From Entamoeba invadens IP1 (lineage: Eukaryota > Evosea > Mastigamoebida > Endamoebidae), in the NCBI RefSeq assembly GCF_000330505.1, contig NW_004191646.1, positions 49,374-61,338 on the forward strand: 11,965 nt of DNA, in the 5' to 3' direction. A model generated the notes under the pieces. It was not told the origin of the DNA. It made no database searches and saw only the letters and a list, made by a program, of their open reading frames with translations. Made by a program: the position numbers and the translations under genes. Of this stretch, positions 1 to 9,170 are shown one piece after another. Numbering within the stretch: the stretch's first letter is position 1; every line of letters begins with the position of its first letter.

Positions 1-960
1 AAAATCCTCACAGCTTTTATTTTGAAATATTTGTTAATTTACAAATAGTTCGAACAAAAAGCCGCGGTTTGATTTAAAAAATCTTAGGACGAATTTGCGA
101 ATTTTTTATATATTTTACACAAAATTTTCTTTAAGAAGTATAAAAAAATATTAGAAAATAATGTGGTACTGTGGACACTAATTCAACATTTTTAGGAAGC
201 CAAACAAAAACAAAAAAATGAGGAAATTGGGTTTAAGCAATTTATTGGTAGTGCCAACTTTATGTTAACAGTTTATAAGTACACGAGTTCTTGATTTTGA
301 AAACAGATTGTAAAGAGGACGTGCAAGTTAAGTGGAATCTGGTAAGTGTTATGGTTCACAATGGTAATTAAATTATATACTCGTAATCTAAAAACCAGAA
401 TCTAACAAAAATATTTAATAAAAATATTCATGTAAATAACACCATAGGAGTTTGTTATATCTTAATCATAAAAAAAAGACAGATGAAGTGTTTTTGACAT
501 GTCATAATAAGTGATGTACACGATAAGTTCAAGAATATTAAAGTTTGGCTGCTTCGCATTTAATAATGTTAATTAATTCGTTATAAATTATTACAACAGT
601 GAATACAAGTGCAATTTGAATTGAAATTGTTACGTTTGAAATTAATCAATCTAACGTTGACAATATATCAACCAATGATATTTACAAGTGTTTATTTTGT
701 TTATTTTTAGTAAAGACATTTTATTGAATAAAAAACTGAATTGATTCGATATAATTATTTTCTATTTCTTATACACTTAAAATTCACTCTTGTATGTTTT
801 GTTGACAATAACAAAAAATCAATAAAAATAAAAACCAAATACATAAAACTAATTTGTATATCACCAAATTATGTGCAAATATTTAAAAACGAACTGAGGA
901 AAACAGTTTATTGTATTTTAATTGTTTATTGACTATTTTGTCGCAGACTTAATTTTCTTG
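1..960. other. A+T-rich intergenic sequence, no supportable gene
   Basis: No open frame here has the composition of a real gene; the frame near 741-932 is rich in Ile, Lys and Asn, as expected from random A+T-rich DNA, and has no recognisable motif. A stretch at 690-709 ends in TTTTTAG like an Entamoeba 3' splice site, but no exon is visible on either side. No tRNA-like or rRNA-like sequence was seen. Confidence 0.6.
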
Positions 961-1638
961 TTACTCACGATTAATGACAATGTTTGTTGGGAAACAATAA
1001 TCCCCAAATAATGTCAGGTTTGATTGTATTGTAACACAACTTAAACTGTTGCATCTATAAAAACAATAACCACCAATTGATATGACACTAAATGATATTG
1101 TAACACTGCTTAGACTGCTGCACCAACTAAAACACCCTTTACCAAGTGATGTTACATTTGATGATATTGTGACACTGCTCAGACTAATACATCCACTGAA
1201 ACACCAATCATTGATTGATCTCACACACGATGGTATGTCATTACCAAATTCTTCTCTATCAATTATAGTGTATGTCACATTTTTAAGTTCGATGTTTCGA
1301 CGTTTGTTTTTGTTAAAAGTTTTATAATCAACACTGAACCACACAATGATATGAAAGAATTCTTTCTTTGAACATTCTTTATTTTTACAATCTTTATTTT
1401 CTTTTTTGTTGACAATAAAATTATTACCAAAGTTCTCATCTTTTATATTCCACAAGTGAAGTGTTTCAATTTTTGGGAAGTAATTAATTTATTTGAAATT
1501 CAATGGTATTGGGTTGAAGTGAAACTTTTCCATATTACCACCAAATTTCTTGCATACCAACTCCAAGTTAATAAAGTCGTTGATAGAGTGAAAATACTTC
1601 GAGACTATCATGACGTGATAACAGGAAATTTGAGACAT
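961..1638 (-). pseudogene. BspA-like leucine-rich-repeat protein, broken by one in-frame stop
   Basis: Read on the minus strand from the ATG at 1638-1636, this is a 225-codon frame with a single internal TAA at 1491-1489 (codon 50). Reading continues in the same frame on both sides, so there is no frameshift. Before the stop lies the conserved N-terminal block of Entamoeba BspA-type proteins (YHVMIVSKYF, then NLELVCKKF and NMEKFHFNPIPLN). After it come FPKIETLHLWN and DENFGNNF. About three and a half cysteine-containing repeats of 23 residues follow (roughly codons 135-221, nt 976-1236), built on a pattern like SLSSVTIxSxVTSLGxxCF. The family is a large set of probable surface or secreted leucine-rich-repeat proteins lacking an obvious signal peptide. 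Many members carry more repeats, so this copy is also short. A later in-frame TTG near 1455 opens a 164-codon frame but lacks the conserved N-terminus. A sequencing error at the TAA is the main alternative. Confidence 0.85.
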
Positions 1639-1948
1639 TTCGATATTTACAGTTTTTTGTTTTTTAAAAAAAATATTTAAAATTTTTATTTAATTGTTTT
1701 TAAATTAACACTAAAAAAACACTTCCTGTTAAAAATGTATTCAATTACTTTTTTAATATTTTAGGAAATGTAGTTCAAAAATAAACTACTTTTTTAATAG
1801 TTTATATATAGTAAAATGAAGCATATAATTAAATTATCAAAATAATCAATTACTTGCTAAGTGCTAAATAATAAAAAACAAAATCAAGCAAGTTTTATAT
1901 AAAAATAATTTGTTGTCAATTCACCAAGTCTTGTTGACCCTTTGTTGT

Positions 1949-1977
1949 TCTGTTTTATACCAAAATCATAAAACAGA
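1949..1977. repeat. Perfect 10-bp inverted repeat, 9-nt loop
   Basis: TCTGTTTTAT at 1949-1958 is the exact reverse complement of ATAAAACAGA at 1968-1977. No function can be assigned; in DNA this A+T-rich it may be a chance or decayed foldback. Confidence 0.6.
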
Positions 1978-2210
1978 CTTGTTAAACCATTAAAATAACT
2001 TATTTGTATAAATGGTTACCAACAAAATCAGTAAATTAACATTGCGATTTTTAGTAGTAACATTTATTAAAAAACATCAAATTTAATAAAATCTAAACTT
2101 GAGTTACAAAACATTTTCCCATTCATCTGGAGACTGGATTTGATAATGCCGTTGAGTATTCATAACATATACTTACCAAGTTTTTATTTGTTATATAATT
2201 ATTATAGTAT

Positions 2211-2232
2211 CCATTAGTTTTTAAACTAATGG
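2211..2232. repeat. Perfect 10-bp inverted repeat, 2-nt centre
   Basis: CCATTAGTTT at 2211-2220 and AAACTAATGG at 2223-2232 are exact reverse complements around a TT centre. It would fold as a 9-bp stem with a 4-nt loop. No neighbouring gene end explains it as a terminator. Confidence 0.65.
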
Positions 2233-2300
2233 ACTTGGGCAAACTTGAATATGTCAAAATAAAATGAAATAAGTTTTTTTAAATGGTTGTATTATAACTT

Positions 2301-2316
2301 TAAAAGTGCACTTTTA
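2301..2316. repeat. 16-bp perfect palindrome
   Basis: TAAAAGTGCACTTTTA is self-complementary with no spacer and has a GTGCAC core. It could be a site for a dimeric DNA-binding protein, but no gene lies within 1.5 kb downstream on the plus strand apart from a doubtful 31-codon frame. Confidence 0.6.
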
Positions 2317-2385
2317 TGAAAGTACCCAAAGTGATGGATCAAATTTTTAATATGTTCGATCTGTCTTTTCAAAATTTTTGGAATC

Positions 2386-2409
2386 ATTCAGACAACTTGA
2401 TGTCTGAAT
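2386..2409. repeat. Perfect 9-bp inverted repeat, 6-nt loop
   Basis: ATTCAGACA at 2386-2394 and TGTCTGAAT at 2401-2409 are exact reverse complements separated by ACTTGA. The right arm covers the end of the small 2316-2411 frame, including the first base of its TAA. Confidence 0.65.
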
Positions 2410-3339
2410 AACATAACAGATTTATTAGAATAGAACATTATTTAAAAGTGTTGTGTTAAAAACAACAACAATTCGAATATTAAAGAAAAAACAATTTTGA
2501 GATCGATGTGATTCAACAAATTATTGACTTGTCCAGAACTATTGAATTAGAATTTTACCCAATTGAACTATTATATTAGACTTATTAACTTTTTCAATTA
2601 AGAAAAGCAGACAAATACAGATAGTTTAGGGTTATTTATTTATAAATAAACTCGTTGTTTGTACAAAAAAAATAAAAAAAACAATTTGTTCAAGTTTGTT
2701 TTGATAAAAAAAAGTTTTTAAAATAATAAAAATAAACAAATTTAAAATTTGTATTTTTTGTGTAAATAAATAAGGTTAAATTAATAAATTAATTTTTAAA
2801 ACTAACCTTAATAAGATAACAATTAATTGTTGGGTATTTTATATATATTATCACAACATCAAGATTCGTTTAAATGTTGTATTTATAAAATTAACAAATA
2901 AAAGAAATCATCTGTTTTAGAAAATCAAATGAATTTACAAACAAAAAATATGTCAAACAACTAAAAATCTATTATATAGTAAAAACACCTATCAGTGTCA
3001 CGTCAAATCTTTGACATGTGTATCAATCAATAAAAATATTGTTTGTACATGTATAAAACTAACTGTTGATGAATATGGTATAATAAAAATCAAACTAAAT
3101 TTTTGACACCAACAAAACCAAAAATTAAAAAAAATAAAATATTGTATTCTTTTTGCACTTCTTTTTTTTTAAGGTGAAGAGGAAAAATAACAGCTTATTT
3201 AAAAGAAAGAAATACAAAAAGAATATTCAAAACTTTTTGTTCAAAATTAACATAAATATATAAAATGTATCACAATTTAAGCGTTGATTTTGTGCTTCAT
3301 TTACTAAAAAATTCTTTGTTTTTAATTGATGTTATTAAT

Positions 3340-3384
3340 AATAGAGTCAGTCTAACAACGTTGTCTGTTCCCCAAACGTTGTCT
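3340..3384 (+). repeat. Left terminal inverted repeat of the MITE-like element
   Basis: This arm runs from AATAGAGTCA inward through two ACGTTGTCT copies. The first sits inside the 10-bp palindrome ACAACGTTGT. It matches the right arm with short gaps between the tip and the first motif. Confidence 0.7.
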
Positions 3385-3482
3385 TTTTGACAAAAAATAA
3401 TTGATTTTTGTTTCAAAAAACGGGAATTAGGTAAAAATGAAAAAAAACCGAAATATTCCATTTATAATAGTCTAAAATTTGG

Positions 3483-3527
3483 CAGACAATGTTACAGACC
3501 AGACAACGTTTAGCAAATGACTCTATT
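3483..3527 (-). repeat. Right terminal inverted repeat of the MITE-like element
   Basis: Read on the minus strand, this arm begins AATAGAGTCA, then carries ACGTTGTCTG and, after a 7-nt gap, ACATTGTCTG. Order and spacing mirror the left arm. Confidence 0.7.
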
Positions 3528-4730
3528 TTATTTGTTTTGAACTTCTGAATATTGAATTTTATATTTAAATTTTGGGATATAATTAAATTCTTCAAGAATT
3601 TTATAAATTTAAAAACACAAAATTAAAAAAAGTTGTGTTTAAATGAAATTTTTTCTCTTTTTATTTTAAGTTTTTTGTATTATTCAAATATTAAAACAAA
3701 ATAAAAAACAAGATCACATTATACATGCAGTTAATAATAATTGATAAATTATTGAACCACATCGTTATGTATTTGAAACCCAAATAACTTTCACTCTTTA
3801 TCAGAAAATCGTGATAATAATATTCTTATATATTTTAAAATTAAATATATAACCCGATGTTTGTTTTATTAAAAATGATTAGTTTTATTTTATAAATTAT
3901 TAAATACCGATTCAAAAAACGTTATTTATAGCTATTTTTAAAATGCATATTCACTTTTTGTTAGAAACTAAAAATAATTGAATAAAATAATTTTGATTTT
4001 AAATTCTTTCGAATTAAATTTGTTTTTTATATTTTTTATTATTAGTTTTGATTATCAATTATCCAGTAAAATCAAATGTAACTCTTTGGATTATGTATAC
4101 ACCAAATCTATTTTCCAACAAATCTTAATTAAATTTTCTTATTCATTTTAGGCTTGTTTTAAAATCGCATTAAGTTAAAAGTTGTCTAAATTATTTTTTT
4201 AAAAAATATAATAAATCAAAATTAGCACTTAATTTATTATATAAAACCCTGCTTATAAAAAATAGTTTTGTTGTATACAAAATTCGAATTGTAAAGCGGT
4301 TAATTGAAAACAACAAAAATGTATCTACAACGAAAAACTGTTTTGTTGAAAACATACAATTGCCTATGATTATGCTCAAATTTCAAGATACCAGTCTAAA
4401 CAAAATTATTATAAATCAGACAGAATTAATATGTGAAATAGTTATCAAATTCTGTAAATAAACAAAAAAATAAAAAAATCATTTTTAATCTTAATATACC
4501 TTAATTTGTTTCGACTAATTAATATAATAAACAATTGTTTATATTATTTTATCAATAACAGTTACTATTTATAATATGTTACTCTATTTTGTTTAAAAGT
4601 GTATGATTTAACAGGTTTATACATAATATGAAGAATGAATTTTACTTGAATTGGATTAAATAATGCTTTATTTTTGATTGTATCATTTGGATATCATCTA
4701 CTTGAAATAAATCAACTTAAATACCATCTC
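3528..4730. other. A+T-rich intergenic sequence upstream of the surface-protein gene
   Basis: No gene is supported. The minus-strand open frames at 3413-3595 and 4191-4379 have random A+T-rich composition; the first also runs through the right end of the MITE-like element. A 16-bp palindrome centred on CAATTG lies near 4527-4542. CTGCTTATAAAA at 4249-4260 recurs exactly at 8298-8309, with no known meaning. Confidence 0.6.
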
Positions 4731-4748
4731 TTGAACTCTTACTTATAA
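4731..4748 (+). promoter_or_regulatory. Possible core promoter/5' leader of the surface-protein gene (GAAC-like motif)
   Basis: TTGAACTC at 4731-4738 resembles the GAAC element described for Entamoeba core promoters, and a TATAAA runs directly into the ATG. Entamoeba 5' leaders are usually very short, so a start site in this interval is plausible. No classical upstream TATA-like element of the known consensus is evident, and the assignment is inference. Confidence 0.3.
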
Positions 4749-6251
4749 ATGTATTCCATATTTACCAAGATTGTTATTGTTTTGATGATAACAAAATGTG
4801 TAAACGCTGCACGTGTTCCGGTTTGTATGTCTGATTTTATGGCAGTGAATATGGAATCAGTTGATATTACATATGATATAATTTCTGAATGTTATTCAAG
4901 AATACCCGATTATCAATACTCGATTAGAGGTATGAATTTAAGGTCAGATTGTTATATAGATGATAAGTATATGTTTATTAACAAGAGTAATTCTATGATA
5001 AGCCGTTGTGGACAGTGGCTTGAAGTTGTTGGACCTAAGATGACTCGAGTAGTTTGTATGGTTGCAGGAAGTATCAAACCATATTTTAGAACACTCCCAT
5101 TTGAGCCACTGATAACTTATGTAGCAATGCACACTGGTTTATATTTACAAGTTTCTGGAGGATTATCTCTTGAGACTGATGCCATTGTACAAACAACAGT
5201 TGCAGAAACAGATTTTGATTTGAAAGTGAATCCCACTTTATGGGTGCTTAATAAGACTGATACTGAAGTTACGTTTCAAGTCACAGATTGTAACCGACCT
5301 CACGAATTCATCGAAAGAGATAATGAAATTTATAGAATGAATTTGGACTTCACATTTACTTTACCTTTAAAGTACAAAGAGTTGAGCATCAATTTAATTA
5401 GTTTCCAGAATGAAAAAATCACTTTTGAAAACGTTGATTTAGACAAGGTTACAAAAGTCGTGGCAAACAAAAGATATGAAACACAAGAAATGTATCACTG
5501 TGAATTTCTGATGAGTGAGATTTTGTTTACACAAAATGAGTATATCCGACATCAACTTAACAGTTGGTATTTTTATCAAAGTGGTGATCGTTCCAATAAT
5601 ATTTTGGTAGATAGTTTAAAACCTTTGTTTGTATCAAAAAAAGAAGATAATGTAACTAATTTGATTATGATAAATACGACTCCAATTCGTTATCCACAGT
5701 ATTTCAAAGAAGTTTCAATAAAATTAAAAGTTAATTTTGATTTCGAGATAACAGATATATCTGAATATATCATTGGTGGCGTAAGAAATTTAAATGAAAA
5801 TTCACAATTTACATTAATCCAATCTAATTTGGTTTTTCAAAAATATCAAGATGATTCAATAGTTGGGCTCAAATTTGGATTTGGAATTGACAGAATGGAG
5901 TTCTCAAATTGTTTTGTGATAACGTATAAAAGTAAAGAAGGAGACGTGGTTGAATTGATTGATGGAGTTTTTAAAAAGTTAAATAATATACAAAATATTA
6001 GAGAATGCAATGCAACAGCACTAAATCGTTTAGGTAGTGAATGTACTGTAACAAATAAATCAATTGATGTGGGAGAAGATTTGTACGAAAAAGGGTGTGA
6101 GCCGGTTTGTGGAAATTGTCGAGATGGATATATGTGCACAACAATGGGAAGGTGTATAAAAGATCAAAATTATAATATGAGAGAGAGTACAGTAAGTGTT
6201 TCTTATAATATTGTTTTAGTAGTTATGATCATCTTATTGTTAATTAATTGA
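4749..6251 (+). CDS. Cysteine-rich secreted, membrane-anchored surface protein, possibly expansin-like
   Basis: This is an intact single-exon frame of 500 residues, and the ATG is fixed by an in-frame TAA immediately before it. Residues 1-20 form a signal peptide with likely cleavage after CVNA. Residues 484-500 are hydrophobic and end the protein, suggesting a GPI signal or tail anchor. Fifteen cysteines lie outside the signal peptide, with six N-glycosylation sequons (N78, N168, N301, N309, N421, N436). Residues 450-469 form a compact module, CEPVCGNCRDGYMCTTMGRC, like the EGF-like ends of other Entamoeba surface proteins. Residues about 60-185 contain CGQWLEVVGP, a hydrophobic VVCMVAG strand and VTFQVTDC, which loosely recall the double-psi beta-barrel of expansins and barwin-like proteins. 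That domain would loosen polysaccharide walls without hydrolysis, but the call is tentative because the catalytic Asp pattern is not clear. The role could involve cyst-wall or bacterial polysaccharide. A lineage-specific surface protein of unknown function is the alternative. Confidence 0.85.
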   Translation: MYSIFTKIVIVLMITKCVNAARVPVCMSDFMAVNMESVDITYDIISECYSRIPDYQYSIRGMNLRSDCYIDDKYMFINKSNSMISRCGQWLEVVGPKMTRVVCMVAGSIKPYFRTLPFEPLITYVAMHTGLYLQVSGGLSLETDAIVQTTVAETDFDLKVNPTLWVLNKTDTEVTFQVTDCNRPHEFIERDNEIYRMNLDFTFTLPLKYKELSINLISFQNEKITFENVDLDKVTKVVANKRYETQEMYHCEFLMSEILFTQNEYIRHQLNSWYFYQSGDRSNNILVDSLKPLFVSKKEDNVTNLIMINTTPIRYPQYFKEVSIKLKVNFDFEITDISEYIIGGVRNLNENSQFTLIQSNLVFQKYQDDSIVGLKFGFGIDRMEFSNCFVITYKSKEGDVVELIDGVFKKLNNIQNIRECNATALNRLGSECTVTNKSIDVGEDLYEKGCEPVCGNCRDGYMCTTMGRCIKDQNYNMRESTVSVSYNIVLVVMIILLLIN

Positions 6252-6685
6252 CGTTGTTTGTTTAGTTTAATAAAATAATAATAAAAATATTATAATTAAA
6301 TGTCCATGTTTATAGAATCACCAAGTTGTGTTCTGGATAAAAATGAAAAGTACTAATGAGTAAAACAAGCATTGAAAGAAGATAAATCGGTTAAGGCTTT
6401 ACAATTAATAAGTTTTTTTGAACTGTTTATTCAATATAAGGCTCTTTTGATTAATAACCTTGATTGTTTAATGTTTGTCGTTTTATGTATTCGATGACTT
6501 TTTTTATTGTTGAAATAAACAAAAACTTATTATTAATTAAAGTGTTGAATCATTTGATGCAACAATGTCCTTCATTACATCATTAGTTTATTGTTATATT
6601 ATTGTTTATCTTGTGTTTGTTAAAAATATGTTGTTTTACTCACGTTTAGTTACAAAATAAACCACTGACCAAATAACGAACCTAG

Positions 6686-6731
6686 AAAATCGGGAAAGAT
6701 TTACCCAATATTTGGGTAATTTCCCGATTTT
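6686..6731. repeat. Long near-perfect hairpin, 20 bp stem
   Basis: The outer stem AAAATCGGGAAA (6686-6697) pairs perfectly with 6720-6731. The inner stem TTACCCAA (6701-6708) pairs perfectly with TTGGGTAA (6712-6719). The only irregularities are a 3-nt bulge (GAT, 6698-6700) and a 3-nt loop (TAT). Both stems carry G+C in an A+T-rich setting, so chance is unlikely. It lies about 435 bp past the stop of the surface-protein gene. It could be a foldback element, a structured RNA or a boundary element; the sequence alone does not decide. Confidence 0.8.
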
Positions 6732-7560
6732 TTGTTCAATAATTGAAATTGTATTGATTTTTAAGGGGTTTAAACTGTGTACCGTTGTTGGTTCAACAAA
6801 TAGGAAAATAAAAAATAAAACAAATAAAAAACAGTAAATAATGGGAAACTAGGACAAAGGGTTTATATAAATTTTGGAAATGGTACAGAGTTTTGAAATA
6901 CAGTTTATAATATTATATAATATTATTCTTTTGTTCAACCTTGTTTGATTTCAACACAACCATTCAATTAAATCGTTTATTCATTTTTTTTTTCAAAGAT
7001 AACAATGAATTCTTCTTTATTCACTCGGTTGATTCAATAAGTCAATTTTCGTTCAGTATTAAAAGTGACTCATGAGAATCATGAAAATAAAGAAAATTAT
7101 AAATAAATTATTGGAATGTTAGACATTCAGTAATTGATCGATGATTATTAAACGTATTCCACAATAAGAGATAAATCAATATAAAGAACAAACTTTTTTT
7201 GGCTCGACTGGGTATTAACAATAGAGGCAGCTTTAAATGATTAATTAAGAGTTTCATATTTTATAATTTTTACAATTTTATTTAAAAAACAGCGTGTCTA
7301 TTAACCGGAAAACAAGGACATAAATTATAAATTGTATACAAAAACAAATAATATATTTATTGTTTTTTCATTACAATCCAGATATGAATTATTTTGAGTA
7401 ATGGCATATTTGCCCAAATGGTCAAGTTTTTGATTGAGTGAATAATTATATAGTAATTCAAATAAAAACCATATTTTATTAATTTGAAGAAATTCTATTT
7501 TATTATTTAAAAAACCATTGAAATAGTAAATTATTTTTTAAGTGAATTACTTTTATAAAA

Positions 7561-7625
7561 GTGAGTCAAAAAGCGAAGTAGTGAGTCATTTTTTGACAAG
7601 TGAGTTTTAAAAGTGAGAAGTGAGT
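7561..7625 (+). repeat. Cluster of five GTGAG(T/A) direct repeats
   Basis: GTGAGT occurs at 7561-7566, 7581-7586, 7600-7605 and 7620-7625, and GTGAGA at 7613-7618. The first two copies continue as GTGAGTCA. Most are preceded by A or AA. A 12-bp palindrome, CTTTTATAAAAG, lies just upstream. Spacing is irregular (20, 19, 13 and 7 nt). It may be a degenerate short tandem array or a set of protein-binding sites. Confidence 0.5.
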
Positions 7626-9170
7626 TAATAGTCATATCTCGCACACCTGTTGTTTGTAACGTATTTTGTGACATAAGATTGTATTTTATAAAGGTTTCAC
7701 AGCGTTTTATATTCTATATTGTTATGCATATAATCCAAAACAGCCTTTGTCAACATGACAAACACAATAATTTATTTATTATATTCCTAATAATTACCAT
7801 TATTTGAACCTGTTATTGATGTTATTATTTTTGGTTTTTAGATCGATAAAATTCTGAAGTTATTTAGATCCAAAAATAACAATTTAGTTTGATAGTTTTT
7901 TGGATGGTTTATTTTTTAATAAAATAATTTTTTTAATTTCTATTACAAAACAAAAAAAACTACACACTTCTTGAAATGTTGTTAACAAATATTGGTTGTA
8001 AAAACAGTTGTAAGTTCACCAAATGTATGTTTCGACAATAATATATGTGGTTATGACCACAAAAAACACCAAAATGCCTGGTTATAATTATAAAACAATT
8101 CAAAACAATCATTAATAAAAATAATACTTTGTATTAGATATTAGTATCATAGTATTATTATCGATTAGTACAGATAAATTCAATTAAAAATATAATAGTG
8201 TAATTTCTATTTTAAACACATTTCAAATTTCTTACAATTTGTTTTTAAAATACAGTCAATTATATTAAAATGTTTTATCTTTGAAAACAATTATAGTCTG
8301 CTTATAAAACCGCTGGGACTGAAAATGGGTTTTAAATGGTAAAATGTTATTCAACTTAATATTTGGTTATTTGTTAAAAAAATATTTTCCATCAATTTAA
8401 ACATTACCCAAATTTTTTTTTACTTAATCTATTCAAATCAACCAAACCAACATTTTCTAAAAATACCAGAACAAAAATAAACTGTACTCATATTATAGTT
8501 AACCTCAATTCGATAAAAATATCAACAAAAAGAATGGTGAATATCGGGAATTCAACCACATTTTTATTCCAATAATCTTTACGAGTATAAAATTAAAACA
8601 AATTTTCAAGAAACAAGTTTAAATCGAAACACAAAATTTATGAAACTTAAAAGACATAACAAGTTTTTTCAACACGACGAATACTCATGTTGGTGATAGT
8701 CTCTGATAGTTTTCTGTGTGTTAATTTTATTCAACTTCAAAAAATGAAAAAAAAACATTTGCCTTTAAGTGTTGTGTCATAATAATAACCTTTAAGCGCT
8801 ACATTTAAACGTGTTGTCATGGATGTATGTGGTAATCGTACCAACACTCCGTTTCTAAACAATTAATACATTTGTTTAAAATAACAATCATTGAAATAAA
8901 AACAAACAACAGGTGGGCAGTTGATAGATCACAGAAAAGTGTGCAAGTTGGCTCAGATTGTCTAAATCAAAAAATTTTATTCAGATATATATTGTTTTGA
9001 TAATACTTACAACAGCGCTGCTTTTAAGTGGCACTTGCTTTGTGATAATAATGGTTGTTTTTTAAACAAACCCAGTTCAAGGAACTTTGATAAAAACACT
9101 CCCAAAGCTTCACCTTTCGTAATTATATTGTTAATAAATTAACCAATCTTTTCTAGAACTCAATTAGGTT

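Larger units (their letters stand above)
1639..3339. other. Gene desert with scattered short perfect inverted repeats
   Basis: This stretch is very A+T-rich and has no long open frame of convincing composition. It holds several perfect inverted repeats that contain G and C and so stand out from the background (listed separately at 1949-1977, 2211-2232, 2301-2316 and 2386-2409). A looser pair, TATTCTTTTTG at 3145-3155 and its complement at 3215-3225, brackets a T-run and a purine-rich stretch. A 31-codon frame at 2316-2411 is discussed in the findings. Confidence 0.6.
3340..3527. mobile_element. MITE-like non-autonomous element with duplicated subterminal motifs
   Basis: The ends are perfect 10-bp inverted repeats: AATAGAGTCA at 3340-3349 and TGACTCTATT at 3518-3527. 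Similarity continues inward for about 45 bp per arm with small gaps. Each arm has two copies of an ACGTTGTCT motif. The left copies are at 3358-3367 and 3376-3384. The right copies, on the opposite strand, are at 3500-3509 and 3483-3492, the inner one with a mismatch. Counting from the GAGTCA tips, the outer copies start 14 nt in on both sides and the inner ones 31-32 nt in. GAGTCA and TGACTC are each flanked by a TA, compatible with TA-targeting Tc1/mariner/pogo-type transposition, although the next pairs outward are also complementary. No coding capacity is present. Transposase-binding sites are the inferred role of the motifs. Confidence 0.72.
6252..9170. other. Gene desert with a long hairpin and a GTGAGT repeat cluster
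   Basis: No intact gene is supported in these 2.9 kb. The stretch opens with the A+T-rich 3' flank of the surface-protein gene, where poly(A) addition probably occurs. It contains the hairpin at 6686-6731, a 20-bp A/T palindrome at 6907-6926, the GTGAGT cluster at 7561-7625 and smaller inverted repeats (7825-7834 with 7870-7879; TGTGGT/ACCACA at 8046-8061). A patch near 8755-8960 has more G+C than its surroundings but only a 26-codon open stretch. The frame at 7613-7807 has no recognisable motif. Confidence 0.6.

Noticed and set aside
690..709. Entamoeba-type intron ending in TTTTTAG
   Set aside because: It is only 20 nt, too short for an intron, with no exon on either side.
741..932. 63-codon plus-strand frame
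   Set aside because: It starts at TTG, its composition is that of random A+T-rich DNA, and it has no motif.
1082..1680. Plus-strand frames at 1082-1327 and 1456-1680
   Set aside because: They are antisense to the repeats and to the N-terminal block of the BspA-like gene.
3413..3595. 60-codon minus-strand frame
   Set aside because: It crosses the right terminal repeat of the MITE-like element and looks random.
5846..6139. Antisense frames inside the surface-protein gene (4944-5132 and 5846-6139)
   Set aside because: They are explained by codon bias of the intact sense gene.
6686..6740. Hairpin plus T-run as a Rho-independent terminator
   Set aside because: The other features point to a eukaryote, and the hairpin is over 400 bp from any gene end.
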